Part shown: in pieces, positions 17,738 to 26,280 of the stretch | How positions within the stretch are numbered: position 1 is the stretch's first letter | How the letters are laid out: each line of letters starts with the position of its first letter | Source of the DNA: an uncultured Luteimonas sp. | Lineage (GTDB): Bacteria; Pseudomonadota; Gammaproteobacteria; Xanthomonadales; Xanthomonadaceae | Reading direction: 5' to 3' | Assembly: GCA_934541015.1 (NCBI GenBank) | Contig: CAKTDC010000023.1 | Location: forward strand, 1 to 48,314 | DNA: 48,314 bases | Notes under the pieces: generated by a model | Told to the model about the DNA's origin: nothing | Database searches by the model: none | What the model saw: only the letters and a program-made list of their open reading frames with translations | Made by a program: the position numbers and the translations under genes

Positions 17738-20653
17738 ATGAATACCGACCGCAGCGCACAGGCGATGCAGATCTTCGAGCAGCTCGCCGACCTGCCGCCG
17801 GAGGCGCGCGCGGAACCGCTCCACCGGCTGTGCGCCGGCGACGCCGAACTGCGCGCACTGGTCGAGGCGATGCTGGCCGCCGATGCGCGGACCGGGGAAC
17901 TGTTCGGCGGCAACGCCGCGCAGTGGGGCGAGGCGCTTTCGAACGACGCGGCCGGCGCCGGGGCAGCCCCGCCCGCGGATTCGGCGCTGCTGGGCAGGCT
18001 CGTCGGCGCCTGGCGCGTGGTCGAGGTGATCGGCCGCGGCGGCATGGGTGCGGTGTACGCGGTCGAACGCGCCGATGGCGCCTATCGCCAGCGGGCGGCG
18101 CTGAAGCTGATCCGTGCCGCCGCCGATTCGCCGGTGGTGCGCGAGCGTTTCCTGCGCGAGCGGCAGACGCTCGCGCGGCTGCAGCACCCGCACATCGCCA
18201 CCCTGCTCGATGGCGGGTTCAGCGCCGAGGGCGATCCGTATTTCGTCATGGAGTACGTCGACGGCATGCCGATCGACCAGTGGTGCGATGCGCGCCGGCT
18301 CGGCCTGCACGCGCGCGTCGCGCTGTTCCGGCAGGTGCTCGACGCGGTCGGATATGCGCATCGCAACCTCGTGGTGTACCGGGACCTCAAGCCGTCGAAT
18401 CTGCTGGTGACGCCGGACGGGCAGGTCAAGCTGCTCGATTTCGGCATCGCCAAGGAGCTGCAGGACAGCACGACCACTGCGGCCAGCGACCGCGCGCTGA
18501 CCTTCGAGTACGCCTCGCCGGAGCAACTGCACGACGCGCCGATCACCACCGCGACCGACGTGTGGCAACTGGGCATCGTGCTGCATCGCCTGCTCTCGGC
18601 TGCGCACCCGTTCGGACTGAGCCGCGACACGCCGCTGGCGAAGCAGCTGCAGCAGCTCGAACGCGATCCGGAGCCGCTGACGAAGGCGGCCGCGCACGCC
18701 ACGGCCGAGCAGGCGCAGGCGCGCGGGGAGGCCAGTGCGTCGGCGCTGGCCAAGGCGCTGCGCGGCAACCTCGCCGCGATCGTCGCCGCCTGCCTGCGCC
18801 GCGAGCCGGAATCGCGCTATCCCAGCGTCGACGCACTGGCCGCCGACCTGCAGCGCTGGCTCGAACACCGCCCCATTGCCGCCGCCCGTCCCGGTCCCGG
18901 CGAACGCCTGCGCCTGTGGCTCAAGCGCAACCGCACCCTGGCCGCCGCCATCGGCGCGGTCGCGCTCGCGCTGCTCGTCGGCACCGGCGTCGCGCTGTGG
19001 CAGGCGAGTGAAGCCAGGGCGCAGGCGTCCATCGCCGAACGGCAGCGCGTCGAAGCCGAGAAGCAGAGCGCCAACGCGCGCGAGGCGATGAGGTTCCTCA
19101 CCGACACGCTGGCCGCCGCCGCGCCGGAGAACGCACTGAGCACCGAAGTCAGCGTGCGGCAGCTGCTCGACCAGGCGCGCGCCAAGCTCGACGCGCGCGG
19201 CACGGTCGATCCGCAGGTGCGCCAGCCGGTGCAACGCCTGCTGGGCCACCTGTACCACTCGCTCGGCGAAATGCGGATCGCCAGGGAACTGCTGGAAGCC
19301 GGCCTGGAAGGGTCCGATCCACGCACCCGCGAGGAAGCGCTGGCGCTGGCCGAGGACCACAGCGTGCACGCCTTCGTCCTGGGCACGATGGACCTGGGCG
19401 AGGAGAGCCTCGCCGCGGCCCGGCGTGCGGCGGACCTGCGGCGGCGGTTCGCGCCGGACGACCCGATGCAGCAGTTCAAGGCGCTGGAAGAACTCGGCTT
19501 TGCCTACCACCGCAGCCGGGAGATCGAGAGCGCGGAGGAACAATGGCTGCAGGCGATCGCGCTGGCGAAGACGATGCCCGACCCGTCGCCGGAAGACGTC
19601 ATAAGCGTCATCAACGTGTACCAGATGCTGAGCCGGCAATCGGTGTTCACGGGCGATTTCGCCCGCGCCCTGCAGCTGGCCGACGACGCCATGGCCCTCG
19701 CCGACGCGCGTGGCCTTCCGCCCCAGTCGCCGTGGCGGGCGGGACTGCTGCGGGCCAAGTCCGAAGCGCTCACCTTCAACGGCGATGCAGCGGCCGCCGA
19801 ACCGCTGATCCGCGAAGCCATCGCCATCCACGAGAAGGTCGTGGGCGTTACCGGCAACGACGCCGGATCCCTGTACGGCCAGTTGGGCATCGTGCTCAAC
19901 GACCTCGGCCGCTACCGCGAGGCGATCGAAGCGCTGGAGCGGGAGCAGCAGCTGCGGGATGCCTCCGGCGACGCGCCGCTGCAGCGGGCGACCAACCTCA
20001 CCAACCTCGGCGCGGTGTACGAGAACGCGGGCGATTACGCGCGGGCGCTTGAGCTGTTCGAGGAAAGCCTTGCCAGGCTCGACGAAGGCGGCGTCGGCGA
20101 GGACGAGGCCCGACGGCGCCACATGGAGCGCAACCATGCCCGCGGCCTCGCCCTGGCCGGGCGCTTCGCCGACGCGGACGCGCGCCTGCGCCGCCTGCAG
20201 GAAGCCGCCCGTCGGCTCGATGGCGAGGATTCGGCCGAGTACGCACTGGTGACGTGGAATCGCCTGGTCCTGGCCCGTCGCAGCGGCGATGCCGCGAACG
20301 GTGCGCTCCTGCTGGATGAGGCAAGGGCACGCTGGGCGGCCCTGGTGCCCGAGACGCATCCCGTGTTCAGGCACGTCCTCCGCCACGGCGCCGCCTTTGC
20401 GCGGCAGCGCGGCGACCTGGCCGCGGCCGAGCGCGACCAGCGCGAAGCGCTTGCGCGATTCGAGGCCAGCGCCCTGCCGGTCGACATCGCGATCGCGCGC
20501 GCCGAGCTTGCCGGCATCCGCTTCGAGCAGGGCGACCGCGCCGAAGCGCGCGCACTGCTGGCGCAGGCGCTCCCGGTGCTGCGCGACGCGGTGCTGCCGC
20601 AGGAAGTCAACCGCGCCGAAGCCGAAGTGCTGGCCCGCAAACTCGCCCTGTAA
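17738..20653 (+). CDS. Transmembrane Ser/Thr protein kinase with a TPR-like C-terminal region
   Basis: A 971-aa Hanks-type kinase. Residues about 1-85 are helical; the kinase domain starts at GRGGMGAVY near 98, has Lys in AALKLI near 128, the catalytic loop VVYRDLKPSNLL near 212 (usual HRD is YRD) and DFGIAKEL near 233. A membrane helix lies at about 401-421 (AAAIGAVALALLVGTGVALW), so the kinase is cytoplasmic and the remaining 550 residues, built of TPR-like helical repeats, should be periplasmic. It follows the ECF sigma gene by 25 bases. Likely role: sense an envelope signal through the TPR part and activate the sigma factor by phosphorylation; this is inference from related pairs. Confidence 0.92.
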   Translation: MNTDRSAQAMQIFEQLADLPPEARAEPLHRLCAGDAELRALVEAMLAADARTGELFGGNAAQWGEALSNDAAGAGAAPPADSALLGRLVGAWRVVEVIGRGGMGAVYAVERADGAYRQRAALKLIRAAADSPVVRERFLRERQTLARLQHPHIATLLDGGFSAEGDPYFVMEYVDGMPIDQWCDARRLGLHARVALFRQVLDAVGYAHRNLVVYRDLKPSNLLVTPDGQVKLLDFGIAKELQDSTTTAASDRALTFEYASPEQLHDAPITTATDVWQLGIVLHRLLSAAHPFGLSRDTPLAKQLQQLERDPEPLTKAAAHATAEQAQARGEASASALAKALRGNLAAIVAACLRREPESRYPSVDALAADLQRWLEHRPIAAARPGPGERLRLWLKRNRTLAAAIGAVALALLVGTGVALWQASEARAQASIAERQRVEAEKQSANAREAMRFLTDTLAAAAPENALSTEVSVRQLLDQARAKLDARGTVDPQVRQPVQRLLGHLYHSLGEMRIARELLEAGLEGSDPRTREEALALAEDHSVHAFVLGTMDLGEESLAAARRAADLRRRFAPDDPMQQFKALEELGFAYHRSREIESAEEQWLQAIALAKTMPDPSPEDVISVINVYQMLSRQSVFTGDFARALQLADDAMALADARGLPPQSPWRAGLLRAKSEALTFNGDAAAAEPLIREAIAIHEKVVGVTGNDAGSLYGQLGIVLNDLGRYREAIEALEREQQLRDASGDAPLQRATNLTNLGAVYENAGDYARALELFEESLARLDEGGVGEDEARRRHMERNHARGLALAGRFADADARLRRLQEAARRLDGEDSAEYALVTWNRLVLARRSGDAANGALLLDEARARWAALVPETHPVFRHVLRHGAAFARQRGDLAAAERDQREALARFEASALPVDIAIARAELAGIRFEQGDRAEARALLAQALPVLRDAVLPQEVNRAEAEVLARKLAL

Positions 20654-20689
20654 CGCCCCTGCAAAGGCGGGTTCGGGCGGGCCATGTGC

Positions 20690-21964
20690 TCAATCCTCGA
20701 TGGCAGTGAGCGTGCACATCCACGAACTGCTCGTGAATTTGAAACCGTCGAGCACGTTCGGCCCCGCGCCCACGCGCAGCTTGCCGCGCTTCTTGTCGGC
20801 GGCCAGGGTGATTTCATACGGGCCGTTGCCATGTCCCCGGGCGATCTTCCAGTCCCATTGCCCGACCATGCCGCCACTGAAACGGAAGTGGTAGCCGCTG
20901 GTCCTTGCGTGGAATTCGCTGTCGACGTCGGGAATCGTGCCGCTCAGCGGACAGTCGCCGATGACGTACTGCTTGCCGCAACCCTTCGACGCGCTGCGGC
21001 GGATGTCGTCCATCCGGTCCTGGATGAGCTGCTTGATCTGCGCCCCCGTCATCGCCATGATCGCGCTGGCGGGCACGCCCAGCAGCTTGATCGGCTGCAT
21101 GCCGGCGGCGGTGCTGGCCACGGTATTGGCCGCCACGACGTGGACGTCGGCGATGATGGCATCGCGCAGTTCGTCGATCTGCTTGAGGATTTTCTCCTTC
21201 TCGCCGGGAACCCATTGCACGCCGCTGGGGTTTTTCTCGGTGCATTTGCGCAGATCGTCGATTTCCTTCACGAGCTTCTGCTTTTCATCGGAGAGCTCGC
21301 TCAGTTCCGTGCCGGCCTTGGCCACGTTCAGCGCATTGCTGACCCGTCCGCCCCATTTGTCACCGCCCAATGCCTTGAGAGCGGTTTCCTGCGCTTCGTC
21401 GCTCGCCGTCTCGGTGAACCATTTCTGGAAAACCCGGTTGAAATAGTTGCCGGATTGGGCGTGAGCCGGGGGCACCAGCACATCGAGCAGGTTGAATTTC
21501 GCGCCCGGCGGCAATAGCGCGGCGGTGGTGGCGGGCAAGTCCTCGGCCGGTACGTCGTAGCGGATCGCGCCGGACAGCTTGCCAGGCTGCACCGAGACTT
21601 CGAGGATTTCCGCGGGCTTCACCTCGCTGGCATCGATCCGGCTCAAGCGCAACTCGATGCGGGTGGTGTCGCCCCACGGATAGGTCATCGCGATATGCGC
21701 CACGCCCGGTTCCGGGTTGCTGGTGGCGACCGTGGTCAGGGCCAGCCAGTGGGCCTCGTCCGGCTCGGCGCCGGCGTCGACCAGCTTCTGCACGATGGCG
21801 GGGTCCGGCGTGCCATCGGGATTGGGCGGCGGCGCTTCGGGGAGCTGGGCCGGCACGGTCTGCGCTTCCTGCGCGGCACCTGGCGAGGGATCACCACCGC
21901 AGGCGTTCAGGCCCGGCAGCACGGCAAGCAGCAAGGCGAGCGCACCGAAATGGAATCTGGACAT
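20690..21964 (-). CDS. Putative lipoprotein, unknown function (cluster gene 5)
   Basis: A 424-aa exported protein. Lipobox LNAC at about residues 19-22 predicts acylation at Cys22; GGAGAG lies 5-10 bases before the ATG. After a Pro/Ala/Glu linker comes PNPDGTPDPAIVQKLVDAG and YPWGDTTRIELR, a domain shared with the next gene upstream (23388), showing the two are paralogues. A helical middle (about 200-330) with many Lys/Glu and a Cys-bearing C-terminal beta-rich region (QWDWKIARG, RVGAGPNVLDGF, SSWMCTLTAIED) follow. I do not recognise a family. Last gene of a five-gene run of exported proteins, convergent with the kinase 36 bases away. Confidence 0.85.
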   Translation of the reverse strand: MSRFHFGALALLLAVLPGLNACGGDPSPGAAQEAQTVPAQLPEAPPPNPDGTPDPAIVQKLVDAGAEPDEAHWLALTTVATSNPEPGVAHIAMTYPWGDTTRIELRLSRIDASEVKPAEILEVSVQPGKLSGAIRYDVPAEDLPATTAALLPPGAKFNLLDVLVPPAHAQSGNYFNRVFQKWFTETASDEAQETALKALGGDKWGGRVSNALNVAKAGTELSELSDEKQKLVKEIDDLRKCTEKNPSGVQWVPGEKEKILKQIDELRDAIIADVHVVAANTVASTAAGMQPIKLLGVPASAIMAMTGAQIKQLIQDRMDDIRRSASKGCGKQYVIGDCPLSGTIPDVDSEFHARTSGYHFRFSGGMVGQWDWKIARGHGNGPYEITLAADKKRGKLRVGAGPNVLDGFKFTSSSWMCTLTAIED

Positions 21965-21990
21965 GGGGACTCTCCGCGGCGCGGTCGGGG

Positions 21991-23388
21991 TCATTCGTCG
22001 CAGTCGTCGATTTTCGTCCACGTCGCCGAGCTGGACGGTACCTGGTGGCATTGGGTCATGCCCTGCGCAGTCGAGCAGACCGGGCTGTTGTCATAGGTGA
22101 CGGTCAGCTGCTGGTCCGGGCGGCCACTGAGCGTATAGGTGCCGCTGTTCGTGGCCATTCCGCCGTGGCCTCTGAACTGGAAGGAAAACGTGCCGCCGCG
22201 CTCGCCGGAGGGCGTGTGGGCGACACTGGCCATGCCGCCACAGGCAGTGACGGTGAAGGGTTTGCGGACGTCGCACACGCGGATGGTTTCCCGGCTGCCG
22301 CCGGGACAGGTGGCGAAGTCGATGCGGTAGCTGGCCTTGCACGAAGGCACCATGTTCCTGATCCGCTGCACATCGTCTTTCATCTGCTGCTTGATGTCGG
22401 CGTTCGATTTTTCGACCAGCGGGCCAAGCACGACGCCCAGCACCTTGCCCACGGCGCCGCCGGCGCCGGAGATTGCCTTGCCTGTGGTTCCGGAGATGCT
22501 GGCGGTACCGCCGATCTGGATGCTTGCCTTGGCGGCGGCGATTGCATCGAGGATGCGCTGTTTTTCGGCGGGATTCTGCTCGTACTGCTTCTTCGTCAGG
22601 GGATTGGTCGGGTTCTCGGCGCACTCACGCAGCCTGTCGAGTTCGGCCAGCAGCTTGCGGGCCTCGTCCGATATGCCGGTGAGTTTTCCGGCGGTCTCGA
22701 TCGCACCCAGTCCCTTGGCGACCTTGTCGCCAAAGACCCGTTTCAGAGCCGCCTTGCGGGCGTCGCCTTGCAGCTTGCTGACGGCCCAGGTGTAGGCGAT
22801 CTCCATCCAGCCGCTGCTGGCGTCCATGGCATTCGGCCCGGAATAGGGTTGCAGCTGTTGCGGTCTCTGGGCGTGGGCCGAAGCCATGAAGAAATCGGTG
22901 AAATGCCAGCCTTGCGAAGCGGGCGCTGCGAGCGTGGCGAAGGATTCCGGCGGCAGTTCCGCCAGATTGACGTAGTAGCGGTAGGTGGCGGAAACCTCCC
23001 CCGGTTCGATCGAGGAGGCCAGTACCTCGAACGGCTTGACCTCGCTGGCATCCACCCGCCGGGCGCGGATGCCGGCGCGATACACATCGCCCCATGGGTA
23101 GGCCATGACCAGATGCGCCACGTCGGGCGCCGGTTGGGTGATCTCGTACGTTGTCAGTGCGAGGAACTTCGCCTCGTCCGGTTCGATGCCGGCCTCGACG
23201 AGCCGCTCGACCACCGCCGGGTCGGGCGTGCCTTCCGGATTCGGCGCGGGCGCGGGGCCGGTGGGCAGGTCGGAAGCGGCCGCCGCCGCCGAACTGGTCG
23301 CGGGCTCGGCGGGGGTTGCTTCCTCTGTCCCGCGCGAGCAGCCGATCAGCGCCGCCAGCGCCGCCGTGATCAGGAAGGGTTTCCACAT
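21991..23388 (-). CDS. Putative lipoprotein, unknown function (cluster gene 4)
   Basis: A 465-aa exported protein with lipobox LIGC (Cys at about residue 17). GGAGGA lies 8 bases before the chosen ATG; an in-frame ATG 27 bases earlier (MKPNPEDRA) is the copy of a leader also present before gene 3 and is less likely used. Residues about 45-165 parallel cluster gene 5 (PNPEGTPDPAVVERLVEAG, MAYPWGD). A helical middle contains a Gly/Ala-rich segment (SGTTGKAISGAGGAVGKVLG, about 290-320). The C-terminal 130 residues are rich in Cys (ATCPGG, VCDV, TACGG, CSTAQG, CHQV, DDCDE), suggesting disulfides in the periplasm or on the surface. No named family recognised. Confidence 0.85.
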   Translation of the reverse strand: MWKPFLITAALAALIGCSRGTEEATPAEPATSSAAAAASDLPTGPAPAPNPEGTPDPAVVERLVEAGIEPDEAKFLALTTYEITQPAPDVAHLVMAYPWGDVYRAGIRARRVDASEVKPFEVLASSIEPGEVSATYRYYVNLAELPPESFATLAAPASQGWHFTDFFMASAHAQRPQQLQPYSGPNAMDASSGWMEIAYTWAVSKLQGDARKAALKRVFGDKVAKGLGAIETAGKLTGISDEARKLLAELDRLRECAENPTNPLTKKQYEQNPAEKQRILDAIAAAKASIQIGGTASISGTTGKAISGAGGAVGKVLGVVLGPLVEKSNADIKQQMKDDVQRIRNMVPSCKASYRIDFATCPGGSRETIRVCDVRKPFTVTACGGMASVAHTPSGERGGTFSFQFRGHGGMATNSGTYTLSGRPDQQLTVTYDNSPVCSTAQGMTQCHQVPSSSATWTKIDDCDE

Positions 23389-23477
23389 GGCACGGTCCTC
23401 CGGGTTGGGTTTCATCGCTATGGCGGATTCGTCGTGTAGTTGCAGGCGCGTCGCCAGGTGCTGCCGGCTGCGACTGT

Positions 23478-25319
23478 TCACCTGCATGGGTCCGCTTCCA
23501 CCAGATGGCAGACTTCCTCATGATCCTGATTGGCAGTTTGGTAGGCCCGGCCGCCGGCGCTGACAGTGCCTCCCCCGGTGGAGTGGAAGGTGCCGCCAGT
23601 GCCGTCCTGACGCAGTTCGACCCGGTAGCGGCCGTCCATCGTGGCCTTGGCTGCACCGAACGACATGCTGCCTTTGCAGTTGCCGTCCTTGTAGTCGGGG
23701 GCAGCGGGCGTGCATTGGTAGGTCAGCATCCTGTTGGCCACGACACTGAAGGGCTCTTCGACGTTGCAGATCTTTCCGGTGATGCGGCAGCCGTGCAGTT
23801 CGTAACTCTTGTTCTTCGTGTCGAAGTCCGCCGTGGCCCATCCGACGCCGCGCTTGCTGCGCGCCTCGAAGGCGATGCTGGCCTTCTTGTCCTTTTCCGT
23901 CGGGTTGTCGTACTGGAACTTCGCGTCGGCTTCGACCTTGACCTTGGTGTCGGCCGGGTCCAGCGAGGAATCGCCGCTGAGGGTGGCGCGGACGGTGCCG
24001 GTGGTGACCTGCCCGTCGGACCTGGCGCGCGGGATGACCGTGATCCTGTAGCTGGTGCCCGGATCGGCGCCGGTGCGCTTCTCGGGGTTGGTCTTGACTT
24101 CCACCTCGACGCAGCGGCCGGATTCCCAGGGGGATTTCTTGCCCATGCCGCGCAGCATCATTTCCGCCAGCATCGCCATGTAGTTGTAGATCTCAGCGAT
24201 GGATTTTTCCGCCGACCTGACCTCGCCGGGCCGGAAGATGCTCAGGCCCTCCGTCTTGTTCTCCGTGTACGTCGGCTTGCCGTCCTTCTGGCCCACCGAC
24301 ACATCGAGGCTGACCTTGCGGCCACCATCCCGTCCACCCATCATCAAGCGCAGCGCGGAGCTGTCCTTCTTGCTGAGTTCGGCCAGATGGGCGTCGTCGT
24401 CCAGGTAGCGCTCCAATTCGAAATCCGCGTGCACATTGCCGCAGGTGCCAGCCTTGCCGGCCACGCAGATCCGCGAGTTCACGGTCATGTTGACGGTGAC
24501 CTTGCCCTGAGCGTCGGGGCACGTGTCCATGCGTACGCGGACCGAAATCCTGCCTTGCATGCCTTTTTCATTGACAATGGACTCGAACATGACCGCGCCA
24601 TCCCTGTCCATGCCGACGGTGGCCTTTCCGGTTGTCTTGCCTTGGGTTATGCGTTCTGTGGTACTGCGGAATCCATTGCTGTCGATCTCGGTCGTGGTCA
24701 TGCTCATGTCGCCCGTCTGCTCGCCATAGTCTTTCGAGTGGATGTCCCTGTTCCGGTCGACGTTCGTAGTCCGCTCGACATAGTGGCCGTCCTCCGAAAC
24801 CAGGACCTCTACCCCGTCGGCGTATGTGCCCACTTCCCGCTTCGGGATCGAAGGATCGGAAAGCTGTTCGATGTAGGTCTCCATCGTGGACTTGAATCCA
24901 GAGTCCCGCGTGAGCTGGTCGACGAGCACGCCGACGAAGGACGCCGCACCGAACCCGTACATGCCCGCCTGCATGCCTTCGCCCCCGAATTGCGCCGGGA
25001 TCATCCTGGGAGCGGCTTCCTCGCCCCAGCGCACGTTGCGTTCATGGGCTTCGCCCACTGCGATCAGCGCGGCGATGGCCTGCTCCTCACCGCCAAGCTC
25101 CTCGAACATCTCGGCCGCTTGCATCAGGTGGTAGTGCAGGAAGTAGTCGCCCATGGCCAGTTGGCGTGCCAGCGGTTCGATGCCTTCGGCTTCGAAACGT
25201 GCCAGTTCAGCCTGGATGACGGAGGGAGGCGTACCCGCCGCGGCAGACGGTTCTTCGCTACCGCCGGAACATCCGATCAGCGCCACCAGCGCCGCCACGG
25301 CCAGACAGGGTTTCCACAT
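23478..25319 (-). CDS. Putative large lipoprotein, unknown function (cluster gene 3)
   Basis: A 613-aa exported protein with lipobox LIGC near residue 16; GGAGGA lies upstream of the chosen ATG. Residues about 30-130 are helical, with a hydrophobic Gly-rich patch (GMYGFGAASFVGVLVDQL). Residues about 150-500 are beta-rich and charged with few Pro, and include CVAGKAGTCGN. The C-terminal region has Cys pairs (HGCRITGKICNV, YQCTPAAPDYKDGNC, EEVCHLVEADPC), a pattern that recalls gene 4. Base composition drops well below the neighbours (about 30 GC in the 60 bases 24541-24600). No recognised family; the signal and leader are near copies of gene 4. Confidence 0.85.
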   Translation of the reverse strand: MWKPCLAVAALVALIGCSGGSEEPSAAAGTPPSVIQAELARFEAEGIEPLARQLAMGDYFLHYHLMQAAEMFEELGGEEQAIAALIAVGEAHERNVRWGEEAAPRMIPAQFGGEGMQAGMYGFGAASFVGVLVDQLTRDSGFKSTMETYIEQLSDPSIPKREVGTYADGVEVLVSEDGHYVERTTNVDRNRDIHSKDYGEQTGDMSMTTTEIDSNGFRSTTERITQGKTTGKATVGMDRDGAVMFESIVNEKGMQGRISVRVRMDTCPDAQGKVTVNMTVNSRICVAGKAGTCGNVHADFELERYLDDDAHLAELSKKDSSALRLMMGGRDGGRKVSLDVSVGQKDGKPTYTENKTEGLSIFRPGEVRSAEKSIAEIYNYMAMLAEMMLRGMGKKSPWESGRCVEVEVKTNPEKRTGADPGTSYRITVIPRARSDGQVTTGTVRATLSGDSSLDPADTKVKVEADAKFQYDNPTEKDKKASIAFEARSKRGVGWATADFDTKNKSYELHGCRITGKICNVEEPFSVVANRMLTYQCTPAAPDYKDGNCKGSMSFGAAKATMDGRYRVELRQDGTGGTFHSTGGGTVSAGGRAYQTANQDHEEVCHLVEADPCR

Positions 25320-25416
25320 CGCGCGATCCTCCGGGTTGGGCGCCATCGCATGGGCGACGAATTCGTTGGTGGTGGAGGCGCGGCGACGCGTTGGTCAGCG
25401 CCGTGTCGCCGTGTGG

Positions 25417-26271
25417 TCAGGGGGCGTTGGCGGCGAGCATCGAGGGCGGTGTTTCGAGATTGAGCTTGAGCAATGCGGCCCAGTCCTGGCGGTTGAGGTT
25501 GCATTGCGCGGGTGCGTCGGGACTGCACGGCGGGTCGGCGGCATCGCGCAGGGGCAGGTCGGCGAAGCGGCCGTGTTCGTCCAGCCGCAGCATGCGCAGG
25601 GTGACCGCCTGCTGCACGTTGCCGCCGACCAGCCAGGCCATGCCGCCGGGCGTGGCGCCGACCACGATGTCGCAGTGCATCGGCAGGCCGGCGCCGCCGT
25701 CGAGCCGGTCGATCAGTCCGCCGTGGCCCAGCGTGCGCGGTTGCGCGCGCACGTAGCAGAGCAGGTCGCCGGCCTCGGGCGCGGCGTCCTGCGGCGATGC
25801 CAGCCGGTAGGGAACGCGCGCCGGTTGCCGCCACGCGGCGCGCACGTAGTCGGCATGGCGTGCGGACGCGGTGAAGCCGGGCACGCCGGCGCGGCGCATC
25901 ACCCACGACACGAACGCCGCCGACCACGGCGTGTCGACGACGTAGTGCCGGCAGGCCGGCCCCGTCGTGCCGCAGTCGCCCGGCAGGCCGCTGCCGCTCC
26001 AGTACGAGGCGACCTTCTTCCATGCCGGCGTGCCATCGGCGAGCACGTCGTTCTCGGCTTCGTACACCACCTGTCCGCCGCTGCGCCCGTCGGCATCGAT
26101 GAAGCCGCGGAACCAGGCGTGGTTCTCCTGGCAGGCGATCGCCGCGATGCGCGTCGCCACGTCCGCCGTGCCGGCCTGCATGCGCAGCTGCGGGCAGGGA
26201 TCGGACGCGACCGCAGGCGTGGCGGCGAACCACCATGCGCATGCGATCAGGAGGGCGGCGAAGAGGCGCAT
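25417..26271 (-). CDS. DUF2272 domain exported protein
   Basis: A 284-aa protein with a signal peptide (residues 1-22, ending AVA). The motif TPWSAAFVSWVMRRAGVP near 113-130, PEAGDLLCYV near 165 and MHCDIVVGATPGGMAWLVGGNV near 200-220 match the DUF2272 family, which has an NlpC/P60-like layout, though I see no standard catalytic Cys-His pair that I can assign with certainty. Possibly a periplasmic peptidoglycan- or peptide-acting enzyme (inference). It starts nine bases after the stop of the 432-aa gene and lies 97 bases before lipoprotein gene 3. Confidence 0.75.
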   Translation of the reverse strand: MRLFAALLIACAWWFAATPAVASDPCPQLRMQAGTADVATRIAAIACQENHAWFRGFIDADGRSGGQVVYEAENDVLADGTPAWKKVASYWSGSGLPGDCGTTGPACRHYVVDTPWSAAFVSWVMRRAGVPGFTASARHADYVRAAWRQPARVPYRLASPQDAAPEAGDLLCYVRAQPRTLGHGGLIDRLDGGAGLPMHCDIVVGATPGGMAWLVGGNVQQAVTLRMLRLDEHGRFADLPLRDAADPPCSPDAPAQCNLNRQDWAALLKLNLETPPSMLAANAP

Positions 26272-26280
26272 GGCGTCGGC

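Noticed and set aside
23505..25463. A 652-codon open frame antisense to lipoprotein gene 3
   Set aside because: No Shine-Dalgarno or family features; the minus-strand gene has a lipobox, GGAGGA and a leader shared with its neighbour.
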